A stretch of DNA of 64,000 bases from Rhodobacteraceae bacterium HIMB11 (GCA_000472185.1 AVDB01000001.1:62001-126000), one strand, 5' to 3'. Positions 1 to 9,399 are shown, counted from the stretch's first letter. Made by a program: numbers and translations. The notes: generated by a model from the letters alone, not told the origin.

Positions 1-203
1 GTCGCATCCAATGTGATGGCGGCCACTTTTTCTTCGGCTTCCTTCAATTTCGCTTCGCAACGTTTTTTCAGCAATGCGCCACGTTCATAAAGTGCGATTG
101 ACTGATCCAATGCCACGTCACCACGTTCAAGTTGTCCAACAACGCGTTCCAGTTCGGACATTGCCTGTTCAAATGTCATGTCTTCGACGGGTGTTTCACT
201 CAT
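1..203 (-). CDS. xseB: Exodeoxyribonuclease VII small subunit (3' end outside window)
   Basis: The reverse strand from an ATG at 203 reads as an open frame to the window edge, beginning MSETPVEDMTFEQAMSELE and continuing with a helical, Glu/Lys-rich stretch (ERVVGQLERGDVALDQSIAL, then YERG). This is the characteristic XseB core. About 67 codons are visible of a protein usually near 80 residues, so only the C-terminus is missing. XseB partners with XseA in the nuclease that degrades single-stranded DNA to oligonucleotides. Its start overlaps the stop of the deacetylase gene upstream by 8 bp, so the two are almost certainly co-transcribed and perhaps translationally coupled. Confidence 0.9.
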   Translation of the reverse strand, partial: MSETPVEDMTFEQAMSELERVVGQLERGDVALDQSIALYERGALLKKRCEAKLKEAEEKVAAITLDA

Positions 204-1125
204 TAGCGGCCTCGATCAATTCGTTCACAAACACCTTAGCAGACGCGGCCAAGGCCCGTAAATCATAACCGCCTTCCAGAACGGACACCAGACGCCCATC
301 GCATATTTCACGTGCAACTGCACATAATGCGCGTCCCAACCATTGGAAATCTTCAGTATCCCAATTTAGTTGCGCCAGTGGATCATCCCGATGCGCATCA
401 AAACCCGCTGAAACCAAAATCAGCTCGGGTGCAAATTCATGCAGGCGCGGAAACACGGTTTGTGTATATACGGACCGCATAGTGGCACCGTCAGTTTCGG
501 GTGCCAGTGGGATATTCAATACGTTGTCATATGCACCTGTTTCTGTCGCCGCACCCGTTCCCGGCCACAACGGCATTTGTTGTGACGTAATCGTCAGTGC
601 ACGTGGCTCGTCCCAAAGGATATCTTGTGTCCCATTTCCGTGGTGCACATCAAAATCAACAACGGCAACCCGTTTCAGGCCATGAAAATCCAAGGCATGT
701 GTTGCGCCCAATGCCACATTTCCAAACAGGCAAAAGCCCATTGCCGTCGCCGTTTCTGCATGATGTCCTGGCGGACGCGCTGCCACGAATGCGTTCTTTG
801 CCTCACCCCTCAGAACCATATCAACGGCGCGCAATGTTCCACCCGCCGCGCGATAGGCCGCATCCACTGATCCAGGTGACATATGCGTATCTGCATCCAC
901 CTGAAACGTCCCAGATTCTGGTCGCATCTGTTTGATTTCATCAATGTAGGACTTTGGATGAATACGCAGCAAATCATCATCCGCTGCCAAAGGCGCCGTG
1001 ACACGATTTAAATCCAGTGGGGCCAGTGCATGCAACACGTGCTCCAGACGGGCAACCTGTTCAGGATGACCAGCGGGCGTAACATGATCGAAGCAATCCG
1101 CGTGAGTGATCAAGGCGGTTTTCAT
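196..1125 (-). CDS. Histone deacetylase-family / acetylpolyamine amidohydrolase-like protein
   Basis: A 309-residue arginase/deacetylase-fold enzyme. It shows the catalytic RPPGHHA motif with the His pair at 121-122, the zinc ligands in DFDVHHGNGTQ (Asp159, His161) and SAGFDAHRDD (Asp243), and the transition-state Tyr in EGGYD (287). Bacterial members of this class hydrolyse acetyl-amide bonds, often on acetylated polyamines and sometimes on acetyl-lysine. It starts 11 bp after the permease gene of a polyamine-type ABC operon and overlaps xseB by 8 bp. That placement favours acetylpolyamine deacetylation after uptake, which is an inference from context. Acetoin-utilisation-like or protein deacetylase roles cannot be excluded. 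Confidence 0.87.
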   Translation of the reverse strand: MKTALITHADCFDHVTPAGHPEQVARLEHVLHALAPLDLNRVTAPLAADDDLLRIHPKSYIDEIKQMRPESGTFQVDADTHMSPGSVDAAYRAAGGTLRAVDMVLRGEAKNAFVAARPPGHHAETATAMGFCLFGNVALGATHALDFHGLKRVAVVDFDVHHGNGTQDILWDEPRALTITSQQMPLWPGTGAATETGAYDNVLNIPLAPETDGATMRSVYTQTVFPRLHEFAPELILVSAGFDAHRDDPLAQLNWDTEDFQWLGRALCAVAREICDGRLVSVLEGGYDLRALAASAKVFVNELIEAANE

Positions 1126-1136
1126 AATCGTCCTGA

Positions 1137-2378
1137 TCAGCTGGGGGACATGCCGCGCAAACGTTCGGAACGGCGGCGCAACAGTTCAACAACTGTCAAA
1201 AGCGCAATCGAGATAATCACAAGGATCGTCGCAACCGCAAGAATCGTTGGCGAAATCTGTTCACGAATACCCGAGAACATCTGGCGCGGAATGGTACGTT
1301 GCCGCACATCGGCCAATTGCAGCACTGCAACCACTTCGTCGAATGACGTGATAAACGCAAAGAGTGCGCCTGAAATCACACCGGGCAAAATGAGCGGCAT
1401 TTGCACTTTGAAAAAGGTACGAACAGGTCCTGCGCCCATATTTGCGCTGGCGCGTGTTAATGATTTATCAAACCCTGAAAGCGTAGCTGTAACGGTAATA
1501 ATCACAAATGGAGTTCCCAAAACAGCGTGCGCAAGGATAATTCCCCAATAGGTTTTAACCAATTTAATGTCCGCAAAGAAGAAGGCCAAGCCAGATGCTG
1601 TAATCACCAATGGGACGATCATCGGCGAAATCAACAGCGCCATAATCGGACGACGCCATGGCATGTCACTTGAAGCAAGGCCAATCGCCGCAAGTGTCCC
1701 AAGGGCAGTCGACAAGATTGTCGCTAGAATACCTATGTAGAATGAATTTCGGATCGAACGTACCCATTGCGCATTGTTCCAAACATCCGACCACCAGCCT
1801 GTGATCGCCTCGGGGTCGACCATGCCGTTTTGCAAGATATCCCAATACCAGCGCGTCGAAAATGCTGCAGAGTCAAGCGCCAGCATACCAGGTGTAAAGC
1901 TAAAATATGGCTCTTGGTTGAACGACAGCGGGATTAGAATGATGATCGGTGTAATCAAGAACACAAATATCGCGCCACAGATTGTGCGGAACGTGTAGAA
2001 CCAAAGAACCTCCTTAGAACTTGCGTAGGGTGGCAATGGCAAGCGATAGCGGCCGCTATCCAACCACAAAACCATCCGTCCAATGAAAAATCCCCAGACG
2101 GCCATAAGCACACCGAATGGGAAGCTGATCAAACCACTGCCTACAGCCAAAAAGACAAGGAGACCAACCCAGCCGGACGATCCGCGCCCAACACCAGATT
2201 TCAAAAGCGCAAGTCCAAACGCCGAAAACAAAAGTGCGCCGACGACCCAGTACAGTGGCATCAGTCCCCAGTCACCTTGGGCCGTCAAAAGACCTGTCAG
2301 CGCACCGAAACCGCCGATGATTCCCAGCGTAAAGCCAAGAGGTGGTTGAGGGGGTATATATTGATATTGACCTGACAT
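1137..2378 (-). CDS. potC: Polyamine-type ABC transporter permease (PotC-like, N-terminally extended)
   Basis: A 413-residue inner-membrane permease of the PotC/PotI class. The C-terminal ~270 residues carry the binding-protein-dependent transport fold. It has an EAA loop (LTRASANMGAGPVRTFFKVQ, then MPLILPG) and the family-typical ITSFDEVV segment. The first ~120 residues are an extension with about three or four additional hydrophobic segments not found in the ~264-residue E. coli PotC. It lies 3 bp after the PotB-like gene and 11 bp before the deacetylase gene, so it belongs to the potA-potD-potB-potC operon. The exact substrate (spermidine, putrescine or an acetylated form) cannot be read from the permease. 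Confidence 0.88.
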   Translation of the reverse strand: MSGQYQYIPPQPPLGFTLGIIGGFGALTGLLTAQGDWGLMPLYWVVGALLFSAFGLALLKSGVGRGSSGWVGLLVFLAVGSGLISFPFGVLMAVWGFFIGRMVLWLDSGRYRLPLPPYASSKEVLWFYTFRTICGAIFVFLITPIIILIPLSFNQEPYFSFTPGMLALDSAAFSTRWYWDILQNGMVDPEAITGWWSDVWNNAQWVRSIRNSFYIGILATILSTALGTLAAIGLASSDMPWRRPIMALLISPMIVPLVITASGLAFFFADIKLVKTYWGIILAHAVLGTPFVIITVTATLSGFDKSLTRASANMGAGPVRTFFKVQMPLILPGVISGALFAFITSFDEVVAVLQLADVRQRTIPRQMFSGIREQISPTILAVATILVIISIALLTVVELLRRRSERLRGMSPS

Positions 2379-2381
2379 CGC

Positions 2382-3632
2382 CTAACCCAATTTCATATTA
2401 TCAATGCCGACGATGCGGTCATAAATCCAGAACATGAACAACACGAACACCAGCATGACCAATCCCATGGCGGCCGCTAGGTTCCAGTTCAATGATTTAC
2501 GCATATGGAAGTCGATGAAGTTTGAAATCATCTGGCCATCCTGACCACCCACCAATGCGGGCGTAATATAGTAACCAATCGCTAGGATGAACACCAACAA
2601 CGCACCTGCCCCGATCCCAGGAACCGATTGCGGGAAATACACACGCCAAAACGCTGTCCAATTGGTGGCACCCATTGATTTCGCGGCGCGCACATAACTG
2701 GGTGGGATGGTTTTCATGACTGAATACAGTGGCAAAATCATAAACGGCAGCAGGATATGCGTCATCGCAATCAATGTGCCCGTCTTGTTGTATATCAAAC
2801 TAAACCGATCATCGTCGGCCGCCAAACCAAAGACGACGAACAAATCATTTAATACACCCTGCGCCTGTAACATCGCGATCCACGCAGTAGTCCGCACCAA
2901 TAGGGACGTCCAAAACGGCAGCAACACCAGAATAAGCAACAGGTTTGATGTACGCGCAGGTAGCGTCGATAGCATGTAGGCCACGGGATAGCCCAACATG
3001 AAACAGAAGAGTGTCACAAGAAACGAAATCTCAAGCGTGCGCCAAAATAGAATCACGTGGATACGACGATCTTCGTCTTGTCGGACAATACTGCCATCGG
3101 CCAGCATTTTTAAATCTACAGCCGCAGCCAGATAGGCGGGCGTATAAACGCGGGATGCGGTTTTCATGGCCTGCCACACCTCGATATCGCCCCAATCTTT
3201 GTCTTTCTTAATCAGGGCCTCCATATAGGGGGCTTCCATTTTCTTGGCAGAGCGGGCCGTTTTGGTGAACAAACTACGTGTCCCCGATAATTCACGGTTC
3301 ACGCGTGTGGCCACCTTACCAATGGTCTTTTCTTTTTTCGACACGACCAAATCAGCAACAAGTACTGCAGCCATCTCTTCTGTAGGTGCACTGACTGCAT
3401 CCCAATCCTTAAGCACTTCGGTTGTTCCGGGCATCAATGTCGCGAAACGTGCATCGTAAAAGGCTTGGGTCAAAAAATTCGCAATGGGATATACAAACAA
3501 CACCAAGATAAAGGCCAATAACGGAAGGGCCAAACCAAATGCACGTGCACGAGATCGCATCAAAGACTGCGCCAATTTGCGTTTCAGCGGCGTTCCGTCG
3601 GCAGCGACAAGGGATGTTGTTGTATCAGACAT
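2382..3632 (-). CDS. potB: Polyamine-type ABC transporter permease (PotB-like, enlarged first periplasmic loop)
   Basis: A 416-residue PotB/PotH-class permease. After a first membrane segment (about residues 32-55) there is a ~140-residue, charged, largely helical soluble insert before the canonical transport core. The core contains PVAYMLSTLPARTSN and PFWTSLLVRTTAWIAML, and an EAA-type loop (YVRAAKSMGATNWTAFWRVY, then FPQSVPG). E. coli PotB is only ~275 residues, so the insert explains the size difference. It probably faces the periplasm and may contact the binding protein; that is inference. The gene follows potD and is separated from it by an intrinsic terminator, so its transcription probably depends on read-through. 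Confidence 0.88.
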   Translation of the reverse strand: MSDTTTSLVAADGTPLKRKLAQSLMRSRARAFGLALPLLAFILVLFVYPIANFLTQAFYDARFATLMPGTTEVLKDWDAVSAPTEEMAAVLVADLVVSKKEKTIGKVATRVNRELSGTRSLFTKTARSAKKMEAPYMEALIKKDKDWGDIEVWQAMKTASRVYTPAYLAAAVDLKMLADGSIVRQDEDRRIHVILFWRTLEISFLVTLFCFMLGYPVAYMLSTLPARTSNLLLILVLLPFWTSLLVRTTAWIAMLQAQGVLNDLFVVFGLAADDDRFSLIYNKTGTLIAMTHILLPFMILPLYSVMKTIPPSYVRAAKSMGATNWTAFWRVYFPQSVPGIGAGALLVFILAIGYYITPALVGGQDGQMISNFIDFHMRKSLNWNLAAAMGLVMLVFVLFMFWIYDRIVGIDNMKLG

Positions 3633-3641
3633 TTTTTATCC

Positions 3642-3674
3642 AAAAAAAAGGGTGCGCGATACCCTCGCGCACCC
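3642..3674 (-). terminator. Intra-operon intrinsic terminator between potD and potB
   Basis: On the minus strand a 9-bp perfect stem (GGGTGCGCG / CGCGCACCC, 3650-3658 with 3666-3674) with a 7-nt loop is followed directly by eight T residues (A-run at 3642-3649). It sits 10 bp after the potD stop and 10 bp before the potB start, so it is well placed to cut transcription after the binding-protein gene and lower permease expression. Confidence 0.88.
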
Positions 3675-3683
3675 AAATCGTGA

Positions 3684-4766
3684 TTAGTTCGCCAACCATG
3701 CGTTGAAACGTTCGTTCAACTCGTCTTGGTTGTCTGCCCAGAATTCAAAATCATTTGAAATCGCTGTTGCGAAGTTATCTGGTGCAGTTGGCATCTGTGG
3801 GCCCATTTCTAGGCTTGCGTTTGAGTGGTATGAACCAACCAAAGGCGCAGATGATTTACGCGCTGGGCCATATGAAATGTATGACGCTTGTGCCGCTAGC
3901 TGCTCAGTCGCGGTTGAGAACTTCAAGAAGTCCATCGCCAACTCTGCGTTAGGAGCACCGTTTACGATTGCCCACATGTCAACGTCAAAGACTTGTGCGT
4001 CCCAAACGATTTCAAATGGCTTACCTTCTGATGCAACGGCGTTAAAGATACGACCGTTATACGCAGTAGTCATTGCAACTTCGCCATCTGCTAACAGTTG
4101 TGGAGGCTGCGCGCCTGCTTCCCACCAAACAACGCTGTCTTTGATTGTGTCCAGTTTTGCAAAGGCACGGTCAACACCTTCATCTGTACCAAGAACTTCA
4201 TAGATGTCTGCTGATGCAACACCATCCGCTGCAAGCGCCATTTCTAGGTTTGCTTTTGGTGACTTACGTAGACCACGCTTACCTGGGAAGGCATCAAGGT
4301 TAAAGAAGTCTGCAATAGATGTTGGGCCATTCGCCATGACAGATGAGTCATATGCGAAAATTGTTGACCATACGATATTTGCAACCGCGCAATCTGTGAA
4401 TGATCCAGGAATAAAGTCATCAGCAGCCGCTGAGCCATCCGCACCATTTGGCAATGCTGAGTGATCGATTTCCATGAATAGACCTTCGTCACAACCGCGA
4501 ACGGCGTCTGACTTTTCAACGTCAATGATGTCCCAGGTTACAGAACCTGATTCAACTTGTGCTTTGACTTCCGCCAAACCACCTGAATAGTCTTCTGAAA
4601 CAACTGTGTTACCAGTCGCCGCTGTCCAAGGCTTGTGATACGCCTCGACCTGCGATTTTGTATATGCACCACCCCAAGACACGGCGGTGATGGAACCTTC
4701 AGCAAATGCCGTACCTGCGCTGATCGCAAGAACGCTTGCCGTTGTTAATGACATGATAGTTTTCAT
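3684..4766 (-). CDS. potD: Polyamine-type ABC transporter substrate-binding protein (PotD-like)
   Basis: A 360-residue periplasmic binding protein of the COG0687 (PotD/PotF) type. A cleavable signal peptide ends near AISAGTAFA-EG (residue ~22), followed by the family motif AVSWGGAYTKSQ. Typical later segments include EDYSGGLAEVKAQV and AMTTAYNGRIFNAV. The start is supported by GGGAGAAG 5 nt upstream of the ATG. It captures the substrate and delivers it to the PotBC permease. It lies between potA and the permease genes and is followed by a strong terminator, a layout that would make the binding protein the most abundant product. Family membership is clear; the ligand is not determined by the sequence. 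Confidence 0.9.
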   Translation of the reverse strand: MKTIMSLTTASVLAISAGTAFAEGSITAVSWGGAYTKSQVEAYHKPWTAATGNTVVSEDYSGGLAEVKAQVESGSVTWDIIDVEKSDAVRGCDEGLFMEIDHSALPNGADGSAAADDFIPGSFTDCAVANIVWSTIFAYDSSVMANGPTSIADFFNLDAFPGKRGLRKSPKANLEMALAADGVASADIYEVLGTDEGVDRAFAKLDTIKDSVVWWEAGAQPPQLLADGEVAMTTAYNGRIFNAVASEGKPFEIVWDAQVFDVDMWAIVNGAPNAELAMDFLKFSTATEQLAAQASYISYGPARKSSAPLVGSYHSNASLEMGPQMPTAPDNFATAISNDFEFWADNQDELNERFNAWLAN

Positions 4767-4790
4767 TATCTTCTCCCAGTTGGTTTACAC

Positions 4791-4811
4791 GCCCGCGCGC
4801 GACACGCGGGC
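4791..4811. repeat. GC-rich inverted repeat between potA and potD
   Basis: A perfect 7-bp stem (GCCCGCG / CGCGGGC, 4791-4797 with 4805-4811) with a 7-nt loop lies in the 66-bp gap between potA and potD. There is no T-run after it on either strand, so it is more likely an mRNA-stabilising or processing hairpin than an intrinsic terminator. Confidence 0.6.
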
Positions 4812-4832
4812 AATTTCAAAGTTTTAAAATCA

Positions 4833-5933
4833 TCACGCGTCAAGCGCACGACAATCTTCCGGTAGCCACCCGATCTCAATTACTTCTCCGACAGTCAGAC
4901 GTGTCTGATCCGGAGCATTTCGTGTTTTCACGATGAATTCTGTGTTGCCTGCCACATTCAAACGCGTCCGCAGGATGTCACCCATATAGATCACTTCCAA
5001 AACTTCTGCGTTCAATAGATGCGCGCCTTTTTTCAGGCGATCTTTTCTAAATTCTACGCGCTCAGGACGGATAGAAACGCGCGTGCGTTCACCCTTGGCA
5101 CTGACGTTTACTGGTTTGGCATCAATCACATCACCATTATCCAGTTTGACCAGTGCGACATCATTTTTAATATCCTCAATCACGCCTTCAAGTGTGTTAT
5201 TTTCACCAATAAACTGCGCAACAAAGCTGTTTTTAGGTTGTTCATAAAGGACGTCTGGCGCATCAATCTGCTGGATCACACCATCGTTGAACACGGCAAC
5301 ACGGTCCGACATTGTAAGCGCCTCTGTCTGATCATGCGTGACATAGACAACAGTAATGCCCAAATTATGCGCCAGACGTGTGATTTCAAACTGCATCTTT
5401 TCGCGCAGCTGTTTATCCAAGGCGCCCAAGGGTTCGTCCATAAGAACTAATTCGGGCTCAAACACCAAAGCACGCGCCAATGCGATTCGTTGCTGCTGCC
5501 CACCAGAAAGCTGTGCGGGACGGCGACCACCGAAATCCCCCATTTCAACCATATCAAGCGCGCGCTTCACTTTAGCTTCACGTTCCGATTTTCCCATGTT
5601 CCGCACTTCCAGCGGAAACGACAGGTTCTCCGCAACCGTCATGTGCGGGAACAGGGCATAGTTTTGAAACACCATGCCAATCCCACGTTTATGCGGTGGA
5701 ATATTGTTGATCGAAACGCCATCCAACAAAATTTCGCCGTGCGTGGCGGTTTCAAAACCGGCCAGCATCATAAGACACGTGGTTTTACCAGAGCCTGATG
5801 GCCCCAACATTGTCAGAAACTCGCCTTTTGGAATGTCCAGATTAAGATCTTTGACGACGAGGGATTCACCGTCATAGCTTTTTTGCACCCGATCAAAGCG
5901 AACGAATGCGTTGTTTGTTTCGTCTAAGGCCAA
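4833..5933 (-). CDS. potA: Polyamine-type ABC transporter ATP-binding protein (PotA-like)
   Basis: A 366-residue ATPase energising polyamine import. Walker A is GPSGSGKT (about 44-51), the signature is LSGGQQQR (142-149), Walker B is LVLMDEP (162-168), and the switch His is in YVTHDQTEA. A C-terminal TOBE regulatory domain is present. I place the start at a TTG at 5933: a perfect AAGGGAG ribosome-binding site lies 6 nt upstream, and starting here gives the usual PotA length. The longest open frame, to 6086, adds 51 residues unlike PotA. It is the first gene of the pot-deacetylase-xseB operon, divergent from panC. Confidence 0.9.
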   Translation of the reverse strand: MALDETNNAFVRFDRVQKSYDGESLVVKDLNLDIPKGEFLTMLGPSGSGKTTCLMMLAGFETATHGEILLDGVSINNIPPHKRGIGMVFQNYALFPHMTVAENLSFPLEVRNMGKSEREAKVKRALDMVEMGDFGGRRPAQLSGGQQQRIALARALVFEPELVLMDEPLGALDKQLREKMQFEITRLAHNLGITVVYVTHDQTEALTMSDRVAVFNDGVIQQIDAPDVLYEQPKNSFVAQFIGENNTLEGVIEDIKNDVALVKLDNGDVIDAKPVNVSAKGERTRVSIRPERVEFRKDRLKKGAHLLNAEVLEVIYMGDILRTRLNVAGNTEFIVKTRNAPDQTRLTVGEVIEIGWLPEDCRALDA

Positions 5934-6135
5934 ACTAGGCTCCCTTGTTCCCACGGTCTTTTGCCGCTCTTGCGGCGATTGTAAGCATATCAACAGCTTA
6001 TGGTGCAACCAGCTTTTTACGTTTTTCGACGAATTTTTGGTCTGTTCCCGTTTTGACGCAGGCATAAACTGTTTAATTGCACCCACTCAAAAACACGCTT
6101 ATTGTTTGCACGCGCAGCATTTTTAAGGGCTCAAG

Positions 6136-6981
6136 ATGAAAATCTGTCATACGAAACAGGAACTTCGCACAACGCTGACAGAGTTGCGACGCACTGGGTC
6201 CATCGGACTGGTGCCCACAATGGGATATCTGCATGACGGTCACATGTCATTGGTTCAGCATGCTTTGCAGGAAAATGATCACACTGTCGCGTCGATTTTT
6301 GTCAACCCCACACAATTTGGAAATGCAGACGACCTAACAAATTATCCCCGCGCGCTTGAGGATGATTTGCCCCTTTTGCGCGAGGCTGGTGTCGCGGCGG
6401 TTTTCACGCCAACGCCTGATATAATGTATCATGATGCGGCGCAGACCATTGTCGAAACCACGGATTTGGCTAATAAATTGTTGGGCGCGTTACGCCCCGG
6501 GCATTTTCGCGGCGTGGCGACAGTCGTGACGAAACTATTCAACCTTTTTCAACCAGATCGCGCCTATTTCGGTGAAAAGGATTATCAACAACTTGCCGTC
6601 ATTCGCACCATGGTTCGAGATTTGGATATTCCTGTTATTGTGCGCGGCGTACCAACTGTGCGCCATGACGACGGCCTTGCGATGTCATCGCGAAATTCGC
6701 GCCTGTCCCCCGATGCGCGTGCCGCAGCGCCGATTTTGCATCAAGCCTGCCTCGCCGCCCAAGATCGCATGGCCGATCGACCCAGCGCAGAGGAACTGTC
6801 ACAGTTCATACATGATATGATCGGAACCGAACCGTTGGCCGACGTGCAATCCGTCGATATCCGCAACGCTGAAACACTTGAACCAATAAACGGCCCCATT
6901 ACGCAACCCGCGGTCATTTTATTGGCAATCACCTTTGACCCCGTATTGTTGATTGATCAATTTGTGATCACCCCAAATTAG
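6136..6981 (+). CDS. panC: Pantothenate synthetase
   Basis: A 281-residue enzyme that condenses pantoate with beta-alanine using ATP, in the last step of pantothenate (vitamin B5) synthesis. The nucleotidyl-transferase motifs are [10 protein letters not shown] (27-36, the HxGH signature in its HDGH form), FVNPTQFG and [14 protein letters not shown] lies 6 nt before the ATG. It is followed 8 bp later by panB, so the two form a two-gene operon. Beta-alanine, its substrate, can come from polyamine or pyrimidine catabolism, which is notable because polyamine gene blocks flank it on both sides. Confidence 0.96.
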   Translation: MKICHTKQELRTTLTELRRTGSIGLVPTMGYLHDGHMSLVQHALQENDHTVASIFVNPTQFGNADDLTNYPRALEDDLPLLREAGVAAVFTPTPDIMYHDAAQTIVETTDLANKLLGALRPGHFRGVATVVTKLFNLFQPDRAYFGEKDYQQLAVIRTMVRDLDIPVIVRGVPTVRHDDGLAMSSRNSRLSPDARAAAPILHQACLAAQDRMADRPSAEELSQFIHDMIGTEPLADVQSVDIRNAETLEPINGPITQPAVILLAITFDPVLLIDQFVITPN

Positions 6982-6989
6982 GAACTAAA

Positions 6990-7808
6990 ATGAGTACCCA
7001 AGCCCCCATTCGTCGCATCACAGCACCGCAAATCACCGCCCGCAAGGGTGGCGAACCGGTTGTGTCCCTAACATCCTATCACGCCCATACTGCGGCGATT
7101 GTTGACCGCTATGCTGATTTTATCCTTGTGGGGGATAGTTTGGGAATGGTCATGCACGGCATGGAATCAACTGTTCCTGTTCCATTGGATTTGATGATCA
7201 TGCACGGCCGCGCTGTGGTGCGTGGAACGAAACAGGCCCTAATCGTCGTGGACATGCCATTTGGTACATATGAGGAAAGCCCGCAGATCGCGTTCCGTAA
7301 TGCCGCCCGCATCATGAAAGAAACAAACTGTGGCGCCGTTAAATTAGAGGGCGGGGCCCGCATGGCCGACACAATCCATTTCTTAGTCGAACGCGGCATT
7401 CCCGTCATGGGACACATCGGCCTAACCCCACAATCCACAAACACGCTGGGTGGCTTCAAAACGCAAGGACGGGACGAAGACACATGGCCCATTTACCAAG
7501 CCGATGCCAAAGCCGTTGCAGAAGCAGGCGCATTTTCAATCGTTTTGGAAGGCATGGTTGAACCGCTTGCTGCGCAAATCAGCAAAGAAATCAAAATTCC
7601 GACAATCGGCATCGGCGCATCCGCTGAATGTGACGGTCAAATTCTGGTGTTGGAAGATATGCTGGGCCTAAACCCCAATCCGCCCAAATTCGTGAAACAA
7701 TACGGAAACCTATTGCAGGGGATCGAGGATGCGGTTGAGGGATATGCCAAAGATGTAAAATCCCGCGCGTTCCCGACCAACGATCAGACATACCAGATCA
7801 AAAAATAG
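6990..7808 (+). CDS. panB: 3-methyl-2-oxobutanoate hydroxymethyltransferase (ketopantoate hydroxymethyltransferase)
   Basis: A 272-residue TIM-barrel enzyme transferring a hydroxymethyl group from methylene-tetrahydrofolate to ketoisovalerate, the committed step of pantoate synthesis. It has the metal-binding and active-site segments [40 protein letters not shown] and the C-terminal TIGIGAS. Full length and co-linear with panC; a GGAAC ribosome-binding site overlaps the short intergenic gap. No terminator with a T-run was found in the 146 bp that follow before the convergent aminotransferase gene. Confidence 0.96.
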   Translation: MSTQAPIRRITAPQITARKGGEPVVSLTSYHAHTAAIVDRYADFILVGDSLGMVMHGMESTVPVPLDLMIMHGRAVVRGTKQALIVVDMPFGTYEESPQIAFRNAARIMKETNCGAVKLEGGARMADTIHFLVERGIPVMGHIGLTPQSTNTLGGFKTQGRDEDTWPIYQADAKAVAEAGAFSIVLEGMVEPLAAQISKEIKIPTIGIGASAECDGQILVLEDMLGLNPNPPKFVKQYGNLLQGIEDAVEGYAKDVKSRAFPTNDQTYQIKK

Positions 7809-7954
7809 AAATTTTGGTCGGCCTCTATAACTTGCTTGGGGCAACTTACATGTTTAAGGTGTAAACGGGTTTCGGCACGATTAACCAGATCAGCGTTTGT
7901 TTCGCCAAACGCCCTTGGCTGGTGCCAAAGCCTGATTGCGCAGACCGCGGAAAC

Positions 7955-9349
7955 CTATTGTTCTTCCCACAATCCTTGTTCTTTGACGATTTCCATCGCC
8001 TCATCCAATGATGTCCGTGCACGGGTGATCAGCAGGTCAATTTCATCATTGGAAATGATTAAGGGGGGTGAAATGATCATACGGTCCCCAACATGGCGCA
8101 TGATCAGATTATTCGCAAAACAGCGTTCGCGACAAATATACCCAACCGTTCCTGCATCCGATTTGAACGCGGCGCGAGTAGCTTTGTTCGGGGTCAGTGC
8201 GATTGATCCCATCATGCCGACAATTTTCGCTTCACCAACCATGGGATGATCTGTCATCGCCTCCCATTTCTGTTTCAGATAGGGGGCGGTGGTGTCGCGC
8301 ACATGGCCGACAATATTTTCTTCTTCCATAATGCGCAGGTTTTCATTTGCGACGGCTGCAGCGACGGGGTGGCTGGAATAGGTGTAGCCGTGGTTGAATT
8401 CGTCCCCTGCGATGACTTTGGCAACTTCATCACAGACAATCGACCCACCAATCGGCTGATAGCCCGAACTGAGCCCTTTGGCGATTGTCATAATATGGGG
8501 GCGAATGTTCAGGGTTTCGGACCCAAACCAATTCCCTGTACGGCCAAAGCCACAGATAACCTCATCTGCGATTAGCAAAATACCGTAATGATCGCAGATG
8601 CGCTGCACCTCGGGCCAGTAGGTGTCAGGTGCCACGATCACGCCGCCCGCCCCTTGGACCGGTTCGGCGATAAAGGCGGCGACACGATCGGCGCCCAGCT
8701 GCTTGATTGCCTCTTCCAACTCGGCGGCGCGTTCGCGACCGAAATCTTCGGGGGTCATATCGCCCCCTTCGCTCCACCAATTGGGTTGATTGATATGATG
8801 GATGTCAGGGATTGGCATCCCGCCTTGTTCGTGCATCGCGCTCATCCCGCCAAGCGACCCACCTCCAACAGTTGACCCGTGATAGGCATTTTTGCGGCTG
8901 ATGATGATTGATTTTTGCGGCTTGCCCTTCATCGCCCAATAATGACGCACCATGCGGATGTTTGTATCATTCGCCTCGGACCCAGAACCCGCGTAGAATA
9001 CGTGGTTCAAATCCGCGGGCGCAAGGTTTGCAATGCGTTCTGATAATTCAATGGCTGGGATATGAGTCGTTTGAAAGAAGGTATTGTAATAGGGCAGCTG
9101 TTTCATCTGACGATGCGCCACATCGGCAAGCTCTTCTCGGCCATAACCGATATTGACACACCATAGCCCCGCCATTGCGTCCAAGATTTTCTCACCATCA
9201 CTGTCGTAAACGAATACACCATTTGCCGCGGTGATGACGCGCGCACCTTTTTCCGCCAATTGCCCCTGTGCTGTAAACGGGTGCATATGATGCGCTGCAT
9301 CGCGCGCTTGCAATTCATGGGTGGGGGCGTGGTTGAAAATTTGGTTCAT
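7955..9349 (-). CDS. Class III aminotransferase, putrescine/omega-amine:pyruvate type (SpuC-like)
   Basis: A 464-residue fold-type I PLP enzyme. The PLP lysine is Lys291 in TIAKGLSSGYQPIG, with the cofactor-nitrogen Asp in LLIADEVICGFGRTG (262) and the phosphate-binding GSGSEAND (121-128). I start at the ATG at 9349 (MNQIFNHAP), because the longer frame to 9412 would include the promoter and adds a non-homologous leader. Family members transaminate putrescine, cadaverine or other omega-amines with pyruvate. It lies in a polyamine catabolic block with a GntR regulator and potFGHI, which supports that role. Taurine or beta-alanine aminotransferase activity is an alternative. A TTGACA-type promoter with a candidate operator lies just upstream. 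Confidence 0.88.
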   Translation of the reverse strand: MNQIFNHAPTHELQARDAAHHMHPFTAQGQLAEKGARVITAANGVFVYDSDGEKILDAMAGLWCVNIGYGREELADVAHRQMKQLPYYNTFFQTTHIPAIELSERIANLAPADLNHVFYAGSGSEANDTNIRMVRHYWAMKGKPQKSIIISRKNAYHGSTVGGGSLGGMSAMHEQGGMPIPDIHHINQPNWWSEGGDMTPEDFGRERAAELEEAIKQLGADRVAAFIAEPVQGAGGVIVAPDTYWPEVQRICDHYGILLIADEVICGFGRTGNWFGSETLNIRPHIMTIAKGLSSGYQPIGGSIVCDEVAKVIAGDEFNHGYTYSSHPVAAAVANENLRIMEEENIVGHVRDTTAPYLKQKWEAMTDHPMVGEAKIVGMMGSIALTPNKATRAAFKSDAGTVGYICRERCFANNLIMRHVGDRMIISPPLIISNDEIDLLITRARTSLDEAMEIVKEQGLWEEQ

Positions 9350-9399
9350 AATTTTGATCCATTTTGGTGGAATAAACGCGTATTTGCGGGTCAGACCCC

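Noticed and set aside
1030-1551. 173-codon plus-strand ORF opposite the deacetylase and potC
   Set aside because: It is antisense to two genes with clear motifs, spans their boundary, and its translation shows no domain-like composition.
3703-4203. 166-codon plus-strand ORF opposite potD
   Set aside because: Complete overlap with a well-supported gene in the opposite strand; low-complexity Ser/Ala-rich translation typical of a shadow frame.
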